A DNA stretch of 64,000 bases from Pachyseris speciosa (lineage: Eukaryota > Cnidaria > Anthozoa > Scleractinia > Pachyseridae), in assembly GCA_016490735.1 (NCBI GenBank), contig JAEMWC010001212.1, positions 1 to 64,000 of the forward strand, read 5' to 3'. The first letter of the stretch is position 1, and each line of letters starts with the position of its first letter. The notes under the pieces were generated by a model that made no database searches, was not told the origin of the DNA, and saw nothing but the letters and a program-made list of their open reading frames with translations. The position numbers and the translations under genes are program-made. Shown here piece by piece: positions 23,421 through 34,412 of the stretch.

Positions 23421-23846
23421 GGGAACAAAATGTGGGAGTGGACGGAACAAATAAATAAGAAACAATTCTGTTTTTGGAATACATGTATAGATAAGTATCT
23501 AATCAGTGAATAGCAAAAGGAAAGGAATTCCTTCAATATTATTTCAGTCCATCACACTGTTTCCAATAATAGACCTTTATAGCTTGTAGAATTTGTTTTC
23601 CCAATGTAGACCATGTGATGTTCCCAAGGGGGTTTGCCTTTTGTCTTTTCATAGGTTATGCGTACACATGCAAATGAATAAGGCGAAATTTCAAAGAAAC
23701 AGTTCTCTAGGGTAACATCACGTGGTCTACATTGAGAAAACAAAATCTACAAGCTAAAAAGGTCTATTATAGTGAGCACTAACATGACGCGGCTATACAA
23801 TTCTGTGGTAGGAGTGGCCTGAAGTGACCGGCAACTACAGATCTAC
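23421..23846 (+). repeat. Second, diverged copy of an arm segment, split by a MITE
   Basis: Sequence just inside the left arm (from GGGAACAAAATGTGGGAGTG at 23421) repeats, in direct orientation, the arm interval 22900-23110: GGACGGAACAAATAAATAA, ATACATGTATAGA, AAGTATCT, CCATCACACTGT and the downstream GGCCTGA...GACCGGCAA. It is clearly more diverged from the arms than the arms are from each other. A 198 bp MITE interrupts it at 23570-23767. Confidence 0.75.
23570..23767. mobile_element. 198 bp MITE in the loop of the large element
   Basis: Left end TAGACCTTTATAGCTTGTAG and right end CTACAAGCTAAAAAGGTCTA are inverted copies; pairing continues through TTTTCCCAATGTAGACCA / TGGTCTACATTGAGAAAA for about 60 bp per arm. 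The uninterrupted site is preserved in the arm copies (CACTGTCTCCAATAATATAT near 23031-23050), so insertion came after the segment was duplicated. Flanking AATAATA/TATTATA makes the exact target duplication (probably TA) ambiguous. Confidence 0.75.
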
Positions 23847-24004
23847 GGGCTTTCATTTTATCGGCATAATTAGTATTTTTCGTTTTTTTTTTTTTTTTGA
23901 TACTGTATTGATTATACAGTAATTTGTGGACACGAGGTTTTTTTAGTAGTACCTAACCTTTGTCTTTTGCAACTCAGTGGATAATATAGAATAAAGTGCA
24001 CATT

Positions 24005-24912
24005 TTAACCCATTGGCGCCCAGCCGTTTTTACGTTTTCGGAGTGATTTTCCAGCTATAAACGATCCATAGCATTTCGTGGCTCTTTATTTCAAACTACC
24101 ATGGAAAAGGGGTGCTGTCCTAAGGCACTGGAGGCTCAAGTTTTTTTTCGATTTTTGCCATTTTTCATCTTTAGTGGCTGCCTGATGAGCATCGTTAAGC
24201 GTGACGGTAGCTAAGAGTCCACTTTCTCAAAGAATCGAGCAAGGTGATGTATTTTGTTGTCAAATTTGGCTTGTTACTCTACGAACTGGGAATCTGGCCG
24301 GTCGGACACTTCGTACCTTTGGGACTCGACTATTGATGAATTTCTCGACCTACCGCCGCATATTTTGGAATTTGTGAGCACTGAAAATGACCACAAGGAG
24401 GAATTTTTGGCGTTAGGTCGGAGTAGCTGTATGTGAAAGAATTGGGGGAAGGAACGGGTGCTGTAAAAAATTCTCGTTATTTCCCAGCATCCAATGCGGT
24501 CGACATGTTGAAAATGGCGGGAAGGCCTGAATGCTACGCTCGGGAGCAGAATATGAACCAAAAATGTCATTTCTAAGCTAGAACAAAGACTGAATTTTTT
24601 TATGATGGTTGAAGTTTGGATTTTTGACGATGATTTCTTTAAAAAACATAAAAGCAAAAGGGGACATTTTCGTCGCTTCTCTTTGACGTTAAAAATGGTC
24701 AGTTTCGTTCTTGTCCAAACTCAAAAGGCCATATTTGGTGAAAATCTCTGCGTTTCTTGCGTTTATTGGATATCCAAATTTAGAGGACATTCCATTTCGT
24801 GCTCACAACTGACAATTAAGGCAATATTCGTGCGATTGAGAAAATTGCATTGTTTTGAAGCATGGGAGTCTTGTGCTTCTTGTTTTGGCCGGCACGGGCG
24901 CCAATGCGTTAA
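24005..24912. mobile_element. Non-autonomous piggyBac-like element, ~900 bp
   Basis: TTAA at 24005-24008 is followed by CCCATTGGCGCCCAGCCG; the other end reads CGGGCGCCAATGCG followed by TTAA at 24909-24912. Ends starting with CCC next to a TTAA duplication are characteristic of piggyBac elements. The inside has short open frames on both strands with no recognisable transposase. Confidence 0.65.
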
Positions 24913-25055
24913 GAGTACAATTTTTTGGGGGACTTTTCTGCTTATTTCTATTCCTTACTCCTATTCTGTCATAGAATAGGTGGATTAAAGATGAAAGTGA
25001 TCTGCACACAGCTCGTCGCAGAATAGTCTGGATGGAGCAACTGAACCTGTCTTCG

Positions 25056-25766
25056 GCAGGCCGCGCATAAGCTCTTACCGATAGTGCTAGCACTTTTTGG
25101 CATTATTTGGCTTCGCGAGGATTTTTTTTTTACATTTTATCCCAAAAAGCACTGCTAGCATTACTTTGGATTTTTGAATGATTATTTGTATAATTTTGTG
25201 TTTAAAAACACAATCTGACTTTATTTATGTTGTCCAAAGTCGCATTTTGGCCTCATTTTAGTCAAAGGAGCCGAGGAGGCCTGGGGAATAGGTTTAATAG
25301 GTCAGCGGTTGCCTTCTAGAACCCAGTCCATCACGCTCGTGCCAAGATGGCGTCATCCACGTTGTCATCGAGGAACAATGGAAGTCAGCCAGCCAAGGCA
25401 GAGATAGCTCGAGACTCGAGAGCGTACTCTGCCATCAATCAGTGGAAAAAATAAGACTAGGGGGAACTGTGATGCAAAAAACATAAGCATACATGATCGG
25501 ATTCAGCAATATCCAGAAGAAGAGCTATCAATCTTTGACGGGAAGTTGTTTTTGTTGAAAAATGTAACTGAAAATCTGAAAGATGTAATTTTCTATCTTT
25601 AAAAAAATCGGAAAAAAGTGAGCATTTTTATGTAACCCACGAGTGCTTTTTAAAAAAATTAGCATTATTTTAGCACTTTTTTTGGCAAAAAACAAGCACT
25701 GCTTTAAGCATTTAATGCTTTTTTTCACGAGCACTATCGGTAAGAGCCTAGCCGCGCAAAGCCTGC
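25056..25766. mobile_element. Inverted-repeat element, ~710 bp
   Basis: GCAGGCCGCGCATAAGCTCT and TACCGATAGTGCT at the left are matched inversely by AGCACTATCGGTAAGAGCC and GCGCAAAGCCTGC at the right. The interior is rich in GTGCTTTTT / AGCATTTTT motifs, which repeat in both orientations. Target duplication not clear. Confidence 0.55.
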
Positions 25767-26094
25767 ATAAAAAGCGCTAGAAAAGAAAATGGAACTGAGG
25801 AAGCGGACGCGCGGGCTAACTCCCTCCTGTCCCGTCGCTCCGCTCCCTCCCGTCGCACTCCGTGTTCTTTCCTCTCGCTTTTCCTCTCGCCTTCCCTCTC
25901 TAAGTATGCAGCTAGGGGAGAATGTCGGATTGCTAAACCTTATTCTTGTCATTTTCGAGGGAATCTGCGTTTTCAGTCTTCAGTGAACAAGCAAAAGGAT
26001 CTGCCAACTGCAGTTGTTATGCTCCTCTCGGGTTCAGACAACTTCTTGTTTTTAAACAAAATGTCATCAAAACAGGTAAATTTCCCGTCTTTCA

Positions 26095-26219
26095 TAGCCT
26101 GCGTGACAGGCGTAGAAAGTGGATGGGAAGGAAGGGAAAAGGAAGAGTGGAGTAGCCCTCTCCCTGTCCCTCCCTCCCTAACCCCTTTCTACGAGCTTCT
26201 ACGCCCGCCACACAGGCTA
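26095..26219. mobile_element. 125 bp MITE-like hairpin
   Basis: TAGCCTGCGTGACAGGCGTA and TACGCCCGCCACACAGGCTA are imperfect inverted ends with a pyrimidine/purine-rich centre. The right-hand end of the 25.06-25.77 kb element (CTAGCCGCGCAAAGCCTGC) is distantly similar. Confidence 0.5.
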
Positions 26220-26354
26220 AGTCCTTGAGTATCACTTTGAAAATTTCCAGTTGAGAATTGAACGCTCCGTTCTAATTAACATCGCGGTCTCCGCAATCAG
26301 TGCCAGGAAACTGCAGGAAACTCCCTACCCTATTCCTCCATTATTTTCGTTTTC

Positions 26355-28092
26355 TTAATAGGAAATCGTTCTCAATTTCGGCTTAAAATGTAAGTAGTTC
26401 GCGCTCCAATTTTCAGCTAGCTTCCCACGCAGTCGTGAGAGCCGGCTAATTTCAGCACCTTCTTCGCTTGTCATCGTTTCTCCATACAACGTAACCCTTT
26501 TCCAACCGCTTTTCAAATCTCCTTTCAAGTTCTGTTTAACAATTCCAGATTACGGATATTAAACTCTTTACCTTTAAAGCAGATCTAGTAGGAAGTTTTA
26601 TTTGACTGGATCTTTTTATTTTTGACCTGTACATGTCAACATGTGTCATAGCCTTTGCACAGTTTTGCCGGTCAGGCCAATCCTACCCCACATCACGTTT
26701 GTGTTCGATCACGAGCCCTGGTTCGATATATTATTGGAGACAGTGTGATGGACTAAAACAATATTAAAGGAATTCCTTTTTTGCTATTCACCGATGAGAT
26801 ACTTGTCTATACATGTATTGAAAAACATAAATTTTTGTTATTTATTTGTTCCGTCCCCTCCCACATTTTGTTCCCTCCCCTCCCATTCCATGACACAACA
26901 AACAAACCAATTAGCATAGTCACGTTCAACGTAACGCAAGACAACAGGCGAAGTTATTCTTGTTGGTTTAATATAACGGTCCACGATGTTGAGTTTGTAG
27001 CTTGGAAACTTTGAAGACCGTAGCCGCATGAAAACCATCAATGATGGAAAGAAAATTGCAGAAAGTAGTGCCATTGAATAGGGTCGCTTGTGTTTGCTGG
27101 AAGCATTCAGAGCATTTTTTCCTTGGGTAGGCCGTGAGTGTATGTTTGCATGTGGTTGTTTCAAAATTATTAGCATAATGTATTTTATGTTTGTGTGTCC
27201 CCTCAAGATGCATATAATATCTACAATTACCAAATTGCAAACTTTAACCTTAGAATTTGATATTTTCCATCTCGTGGTTCACAACGTAAAATAACGAAAT
27301 TTATTCAATTAAGACTACTAACAACCGCCAATGTTTACTTTGTGGGTCTCGCAAGCCATAAAAACCGATCACGTTTATCCAACGTTTTACCACAACACAA
27401 GATTTTTATTGCATACAATCATTAAAGGAAGACTCATTGTTTTGAAGGCCAGTAAAAGAATCTGAACGGGAAAAAAAAATCTTTTCGCCAATTTTTAGAA
27501 TTATGCAAAGGACTTTGACACCAACGATAATTATGTAAACACATGGATTTTCGTCAATTTTGAGCTCGTGGTGTGTGTAAGCTAAGGTGATACCCGCCGG
27601 TTTGAAGCAATATACCAGTTCATTGGAGTATAGACTTTGCTCTGATGTGGTTTTTTATCACGATTTAGACCAAACGTTTGAGATTTCTTTCCTTTCATTT
27701 GGTTAGTTTTCGAGATGCAAATTAAGGCTCAAGAGAAGGGTGTCTTCTAATCACGCTGGAATGCGTAAGATTTTCTTGTAAGTTTCTACATTTTGTCTGT
27801 GAACTAACTGAATACACCTTGTAACTTGTAGCAAAATAGAATTCAGTGAGCTAGATTTTTGCAGTCAGAGCGCGCTTGACAAAATCTGTGAAAGTTACAC
27901 TTTCGATCGCTATCAGTTTGGGCAGGTGAGCCAAAATTCAATTTGGGCCTGTGGCGGCGCAAAAATAAAGAATTGGAAAATAATTATAGCATTTTTTAAA
28001 CATGTGTACCAAACCCTTTTCATGATCAAAAAACAAAGGAAAACTTTTTTTGGTCGCCAAGTCGAGAGGACCGCTTTTAGCGGGACTGTCTC
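26355..28092 (-). repeat. Right inverted arm, 1,738 bp
   Basis: Reverse complement of the left arm, with the same length by my coordinates. Only scattered single-base differences are visible, for example CAGTTTGGG for the complement of CTGAGCTGA near the outer end, and a T/C change in the terminal repeat (GTCTC versus the complement of GAGGC). Confidence 0.9.
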
Positions 28093-28242
28093 TTAATGTA
28101 ACCTAACAATTTCTTTACGTCAGTGCTCTAATCATTATAACAAATGCCTCAAATGTAAATCCATAGTCAGCCCCGTGCAGTAAGCCTGATTTTATCTATG
28201 CGATAACAACGATATAAACAATTACTCAAAAGAATAAATGAA

Positions 28243-28273
<31 letters not shown>

Positions 28274-28434
28274 CGATATCCTGAAAAGAGTATGTACACG
28301 ATCTAAAAGAAATAACTTTTTGACGTCAGATATAATGAAAGAAAATTCCTTTACGTCAATCATTAATTAGACTGTAACCAATAAGAAAGCCAAGAGTTAA
28401 TTCCATCGCAAAAAGTACATGACACATGAATTAT

Positions 28435-28600
28435 AAAAGTAATTTTCATAAGGACGTCCACAGTGCCGGCTCCTACGGTAACCTCGAGCTCACGTTGTTC
28501 GAATTCTAGTTTCTTTCCCGATGGAAACTTCAGGGAAACGTCGGCGAATAAACGCAATTCGAAACTCAAACGCGGGTAGGTCAAAATCATGTTACAGGTA
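28435..28600 (-). CDS. Possible exon of unknown protein
   Basis: A minus-strand stretch with higher GC than its surroundings reads LSFELRLFADVSLKFPSG, then LEFEQRELEVTVGAGTVDVL. The alternating hydrophobic and polar residues look like beta strands of a real domain rather than random translation. I see no strong splice acceptor or donor at its edges and no linked exon nearby, so this stays doubtful. It could be a fragment of a decayed receptor ectodomain. Confidence 0.25.
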
Positions 28601-28975
28601 ACAGTAATTTAGCGTTCCTAAGTAATTTTTTTCAAACTTAAAGATGAAGTTCTAGAGTCAAAATAATATACGATATAATTAGTTCCCTACACATGGTGCC
28701 GCAAGTTTATTCCCATTTTTTTTTCGACGAATTTCTTCTTTGTTATATTTTTTGTTCAATTAATTTGATGAATATAACGATCAGTTATGTTACGCAAAAT
28801 GAAACAAAAATGATCAATAACAACATGAACTGAAAAGGCAAATTAGTTAAATCGATATAAATTCATTGTGGACAATTATGCGATTTGGCGAGAATGTTTT
28901 CATAGTTATCTTTCCTGGGAGTCTCTCACTAAACCATAAAACGAATGTTCTTTCTAAATATAATCAAGGTAAGTT

Positions 28976-29001
28976 TTTTTTTTTTGGGGGGGGGGGGGGG
29001 A
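28976..29001. repeat. Adjacent T and G homopolymers
   Basis: A run of T followed immediately by about 16 G. It is prone to sequencing length errors and could form a G-quadruplex. Confidence 0.85.
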
Positions 29002-29455
29002 ATCGGGTATTTATGCATAGTTATACCTAAATGAAAAAAAAAAAAGAATACAAACCATAATCAATACAACCTAGTGGTTTCCTGCGAATTTTCTGAACAG
29101 TCTTTTTTTTTTTTTTTGCATTTTAAACGTTGTTTCAGACAATGAAAGTCAGCACGCTCAAAGCATACTCCGGAGACTTGCGTTTATGGGCCGTATGGTT
29201 ACATTTCCTCATTATTAGTTAGTTATTAGTTTTTTTTGTTTTTGTTGCCATTTTGGCTAATTAAAAAAAAAAAGCGTGGAAAGTATCTATCTGTTTTTCC
29301 AAATAAGTCACTCTCACGAGAGTGCTGCAGTGCCGCGAGGAAACGTTTTGAATATTAATACTCACTATTCTAAGCCCTTCCATAATTCCATATGGTCGTA
29401 TTGTTTATCATGATACCTTCTTCCGTCAATATTTCTTCAATAACATGTGTATGAC

Positions 29456-29860
29456 TACCGTAAAAGCTCTATTAAGATCCCCTCTCTAATAAGCCCCCCG
29501 TTTGGGAGTCGTTTTTTGTCATAAGTCCTCCCCCCCCCCCCCCCCCCCCTCTAATAAGCCCCTCTTTTGGGACATGAGATTTTGTAATTATTCCCTTCTA
29601 TTCCGTCTTACTTAATAAACTTTATGCCGCCCAGTTAGTTTGATTTTAAACAAATATACAATAAAAACACAATACTGTTTTCTGCTCGGTATTAAATAAT
29701 AAAGTTTTATTGCAGTTTTTTGAGACTTGTACAGAAACTATTTAACACGAAAACGGCGTTTTCAAAGATTTGAAATAAGTGCCCCTCTCCAATAAGCCCC
29801 ACGTTAATAAGTCGTGAAATTAAATAAGCCCCCTGGGGGCTTAATAGAGCTTTTACGGTA
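29456..29860. mobile_element. TA-flanked MITE, ~400 bp
   Basis: TA then CCGTAAAAGCTCTATTAAG at the left; CTTAATAGAGCTTTTACGG then TA at the right: 19 bp perfect terminal inverted repeats with a TA duplication, as in Tc1/mariner-derived MITEs. Further inside, CTCTAATAAGCCCC occurs repeatedly, in two spacings, with a C-run of about 18 at 29530-29549. Confidence 0.8.
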
Positions 29861-30917
29861 TGCACTATATAGGGATGCGCATGATTTGGCGTGTTTTTCT
29901 TTCGTTTTGTCATATTTGATCAGTTTAGTTCTCAAACGGCAAGAACGAAAAAAACGTACCAGTACCTGGCGTTGCAGAGTGTACAAGGTGGAAAAATATG
30001 CATTAAACGTAAACAACGAAATTTGAGAATGAAAAAGAAAATAAAGAAGAATAGTCTTAAAATGAATGCACTCTTGCATGTATCCATCAAAACAAAATCA
30101 TCCCTTTTAGCACATAAAGACAATTATTTGTCTGTTGAAAACGCGAGCACTACAACACAGTAACAGACTTAAAACCAACCTCCCAGCAAAAAAAATGTAA
30201 TTCAAATTTTCTTCCACGGCCTCGTATGAATATACGCAGAGTTTTGAAAACGTGGTTCCAGAATTCCAGAACGACCTCACACTCTTAAACATGAAGATGA
30301 AGAAAAACTCTTGACTGTTCCCAATTAAAAAAAAGAAATTTAGGCTGTTCTTGAGGTTAAAATTTGTTTACAATAAAAGTCCCAAAAATTGTTGCTGTTT
30401 GAAAAGCTCCTTTCAATCTGACAGCCAAGATTTGTCAGTGAAGCTTCTGCAAGGAATTCAGAGCCGAATAGAAAGCTTGTATGGATTGTTGTTTGTTGGC
30501 AGCTAAATGCTCTTAACTGCTTGACGGAAATGATGTATGCGGTTAGATTGCTCGGTCACTTATACATCAGTGACGGTTGATGTGACACATAACGATTTAT
30601 GAACTGTAACAGACGGACTATTTGAATGTCAAACGTTTCTGTCCGAAATTAACAGTTGTGCAAGTTAATATTCCTTTCTTGAGTGCCGCTTTCTGGTAAT
30701 TCAAATCTTAGTCGCGGGATTTGCCCTGGAAGGAGACTACCATCCCTGCTATCGTTAGTCAAACCAGTATCGCCCCACCCTATCGAAATATAGTTATCAG
30801 TCTCTACAAGGTAACTCATTTAAAATGTTTCCACCCAGCCTAGATACGAGGGATATTTAAAAATACTCTTACCTGAAATTCAGAGGGTTAATTTATATTT
30901 TAATGGTTTTATTGCAG
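29861..30917. other. No gene seen; probable intron or upstream region of the 30.9 kb exon
   Basis: AT-rich DNA without a convincing exon. It ends in the acceptor TTTTATTGCAG at 30907-30917. Confidence 0.5.
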
Positions 30918-31408
30918 CTGTCCACCAAGTTCCAACGGGGGACGTATCAACGTCTTCGTCTTCCATTGCAAAGGGGTCGTTTGAGCACCATTCGTCGCAA
31001 CAAATTTGGCATCGTATTTTTGGGCGAATGTTGGCTTTGCACCCCGAAATAAAAGACTCGTCATCTTTAACCTATACCAAAGAAAGCGAGAACTTCAGCC
31101 AAAGAGAGTTCAAGAATGCTGATCCAAGCCAAGAAGCCGCATGCATCTCTCCCAGAGATTGCGAAGCTGGGTGCCATGTTCAGCAGTTGAACAAACAGGG
31201 GCCATCTGGGGTGGTGGCTAAGGGAAGCGGTTTCAGTAAAAAAGTCATATGTGCTCCTGTAGGGAAATTGAATTCACTCGTCTGGCACGATCCTTCATGT
31301 TCGTTGTTGTCAGTCCGCTTACCACCTATTGATAAGGACAGAATCTCTCCTTCTGGGAGGAGGGCACTGAAGAAGCTGCATAAAGAAATCAAGTTCAGGG
31401 TTAATTAG
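30918..31408 (+). CDS. Terminal coding exon of an unrecognised protein
   Basis: A 3' splice acceptor (GGTTTTATTGCAG) precedes an open frame that reads VHQVPTGDVSTSSSSIAKGS at its start, SLVWHDPSCSLLSVRLPPID further on, and ends RRALKKLHKEIKFRVN with a TAG-type stop at 31406-31408, about 163 codons. Serine-rich at the beginning, with a basic C-terminal helix-like segment (SGRRALKKLHKEIK). No domain recognised. No upstream exon was identified in the window, so it may belong to a gene with distant 5' exons or be a retro-derived relic. A methionine lies at 31028, but the frame is open back through the acceptor. Confidence 0.4.
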
Positions 31409-31734
31409 AACATCATATCAGTCTCCTTTGGTACCTTTTGAATACGCAATTTGTATAATGTGGAATTCTGAGCAAGAAATCTATTTATGGAATGTAGATG
31501 GAGAGAAATATTTCGCCTCTATTTCAGATAGATTGATAGCTGTGTCATGATATTTACCATGTTAGCGACTTACAAATCTAAGGTAATTAGGTGTGTTACC
31601 AAGCGGACAAAATCATGTAATTAAAGATGGAAGGTTTATCAGATAGGCTGGAATTCCAAGATGGAAATCCAAAGTTTTTCGAAACCGAGGAAATGAATAG
31701 ACTGCATTGTATATATTATTATATTTTAATCTTT

Positions 31735-31823
31735 TTAATGTTGTAATATTCATTTTAGTATTTTAGTTCAAGTGTCCCCAATTTGTCCGTGAGGGCTAAA
31801 TACTCCGACACTGAAATAAAGGT

Positions 31824-31901
<78 letters not shown>

Positions 31902-31905
31902 ACTG
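31735..31905 (+). repeat. Retroelement 3' tail with (TAC)n expansion
   Basis: GTGTCCCCAATTTGTCCGTG, GAGGGCTAAATACTCCGACA and CTGAAATAAAGGTTAC lead directly into about 25 TAC units (31827-31901). AATAAA followed by tandem repeats marks a LINE or SINE 3' end; no coding part is attached. Confidence 0.6.
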
Positions 31906-33894
31906 CTGCTGCTGCCGCTACTGCTACTTTTCTAAAGTACACTGGGACACCTTGTCTGTAATCTAGTTAATCACGAAGAAGGGGCTGATACAGTTGACGA
32001 CAAAATAAGCAAAACCATGATCAGAAGTGACATCTTTCACGCTACAAAATATCCTCGAAATTTTATTTTTCTTACAAATAAGCCGCTTAAGATTCACTTT
32101 GAAATCGATGGAAATGGTTTTCTTCTAGAACAAGACAATTTTCTCAATCTCAATTCTCGTCATATCTGGACCTAATTTTAGCAGTTCAATAGCAAACATC
32201 CGTCTACACTATTCCACTTAAAAAGGCTAGTGAAGTAGTGAGAAACCATGAATAGTATACTTGGCAAAAATGTCACCCTTAATTATTATTTCAAAGAATT
32301 CATCACCAAATAACAATTTTTGTGGAGGGAAGATGATGGGCTTGTGATGTAAATACGTCTCAAACCGTAACACATCACATAATAAAAAAAAAATAAACAA
32401 ATAAATAACAATAAATAAATAAAGTCAGCGACGGAATGGTAAAAAACATGCTTACAAAAAGATGCATATACAAAGAAATAATGGTAGGTAAAGACAGTTA
32501 ACAAAAAGATGCATTTACAGACAAATAATTGTACGTAAATACAGTTAAAACGAAAAGAAATGCTATTTTCGTACCGAAACGCTCTGTCGCAAAGACATAT
32601 TGATGGAAATAGAGGTGGGCCTCAGGACTCGAGTGGAGACCTCATGGGGGGAGAAGGAAGGTGAATCAACATTTCTAGAAAGAACGAACGAAACTGCGAG
32701 TAATCAAATGAGAGCTGCACGATGATAAGCCAATCCTACAGTGAAAATTGTGAGGGTCTGGGGATAATTAAGTTATTCCTTAAAAATCGCCTTGAGGAAT
32801 GCTTATGTACCCAATAGGGTCTCAAGGAAGTTAAACATCAAGTAAACGATGAGGACTAACAGGCGGTTGCGAACGTTTGGCTCACCAAACATGCTATAAG
32901 CACAAACTTACAGTAATATCACCATCAGATGATGAACCGTACGGATATTCCACTAGTTTGAATCCTTCAATACCGCAGTACCACTCTTCAACGAAGACTA
33001 TAAACAAGATACAGGCAAATTCCGAACTGATGTGCCCCTTAAGTAAAATGAAGCTGGAAGAATTGGAGGTGGGGAAAAGGGGAAAGGGGAGAGGTGGGGC
33101 AGTGGGAGGGAAGTAGCCCTACGGTTGACTAAGGTAAAGGGCAAACTAGTGCGTACTGTTAAGGTCAAATTACTGCCCGGGGAGGTACTCCCACGTATGG
33201 GCTATATTCTTGGTTTTCAGTCACGCAAGTAAAAAATTGAATCATCAACCATTCGATAGATAAAGTCAAGAAATTGAGATATTGTAAAATGGTAACAAAT
33301 AAACAACATGCTAAGGCCTCGAGGCTGTGCGATTATCCAGTCCTCGGGTTGTTCAGCAGAATGTACCACTCAAAATTATAGAGTTTAGTATCGACACGCC
33401 ACTGTAGTAGAGAAGGGATGATTGGCGCCTGTTTTTTGGGCAGCCATTTACATAAAGTGGGCAGCCAGAATAAAAATAGATAAATTTGTAGCTAACTTTC
33501 CGCTACGTTGGTCACGCACGCATTATGCCAAACGGATCTCTACTCTTCTCTCAACTCTATATTTGCATACAAACTCAATAGAAGAAGCCAATGGGACAGC
33601 TCTACCATCCAACAACAACAATGGACGTTCGGGGCGCTTAATTTTTAACACGCGACTAATGAATGTTTTCGAACAACACGTTTCTTGAGACATTATTCCT
33701 TTTATTAACGAATACAAAAATGATTCAAATACACAACAACGAAAGCTCCAACAGCTACGAAATGTTTAGCACAAAATGTCAGGAAATTAGGATGCAATCA
33801 ATCGTCTTCGTTACATTAAGAACACCAAACAATAAGACTGAATCCCCTTAACAAAGAAATATACTCCAATAGAACAACACGCTAGTATCACAGT
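31906..33894. other. No gene seen
   Basis: AT-rich DNA with an A/AATA-rich tract at 32380-32425, a pair of AAAGATGCAT..TACAGACAAATAAT-like short direct repeats at 32457-32545, and a fragment CCCGGGGAGGTACTCCCACG at 33176-33195 of the repeat also seen near 15.1-15.3 kb. Confidence 0.5.
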
Positions 33895-34412
33895 CAAAGG
33901 AGGTCTAGTCTTCATCTTGTGGAATGGGTTGCTTCACAAACAATCGATTAAGCTAGAATTTCCGCTTATCGATGGCTAGTTCTGTCGATTCTAGCCAATC
34001 AAATCCATCCATATCTTTGAAATCTTTTTGGGTTTCCATCAATTTTTGGAAGGTGTAATCTTTCATCATGGCTCGCATCCACTGCAGACGCTAACAGTAC
34101 TTTTCTCAGTTCTTTTTTTTGTAGAGAGGAGCGTACTGCGCTTTAAGGTGAGCCACATTATCCGAATCTCCATTCCTTTCGTACTCATCGATCAAAGCAT
34201 GCATGGAGCTGGACCTCGTGGCGTTCCTGATCTTCATCTAATATGCACGACCAAGGGCTTAAGTGCTCTGTCACTTCTTGGGTAGAATCCGTTTCTTGGC
34301 TAGATCGAGAGTCTTCACTGTCTTTGCTATCTTCGAAATTTCCATTGCCGCGTTGAAGAAGGTGGTCATTGCAACCGCCGCTCCAAGACATTTCTTTGTT
34401 TAAACAGCACAA
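33895..34412 (-). pseudogene. Relic transposon-associated gene, N-terminal part
   Basis: From the ATG-proximal MSWSGGCNDHLLQ (about 34396) the minus-strand frame is acidic and serine-rich, then LSPWSCILDEDQERH; after a frameshift EVQLHALIDEYERNGDSDNV and AHLKAQYALLS; after another, MRAMMKDYTFQKLMETQK, MDGFDWLESTELAIDKRKF, a stop, LNRLFVKQPIPQDED. The order and wording match the start of a repeat-encoded protein I remember as very common in corals; its biochemical role is unknown to me. Two frameshifts and one stop show it is dead. No downstream part follows. Confidence 0.55.

Larger units (their letters stand above)
21679..28096. mobile_element. 6.4 kb TTAA-flanked element with 1.74 kb inverted arms
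   Basis: TTAA at 21679-21682 is followed by GAGGCAGTCCCGCTAAAAGC; the far end reads GCTTTTAGCGGGACTGTCTC followed by TTAA at 28093-28096. Between them are two 1,738 bp inverted arms and a 2,934 bp loop. TTAA duplication and long terminal inverted repeats suggest a non-autonomous Kolobok-like or foldback-type DNA transposon. Neither the arms nor the loop encode a recognisable transposase. The loop has collected other small elements (23570-23767, 24005-24912, 25056-25766, 26095-26219). Confidence 0.75.
28097..29455. other. Mostly non-coding; AATA repeat, T/G homopolymers, one doubtful exon
   Basis: (AATA)n at about 28234-28275 and a T-run followed directly by about 16 G at 28976-29001. A minus-strand frame at 28435-28600 is listed separately. 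Confidence 0.6.

Noticed and set aside
24602..24979. 125-codon forward frame in the large element's loop
   Set aside because: It runs across the end of the 24.0-24.9 kb element and its TTAA, so it is not a single coding unit.
31827..31901. CRISPR-like regular array
   Set aside because: It is a plain TAC microsatellite; no spacer-repeat structure occurs anywhere in the window.
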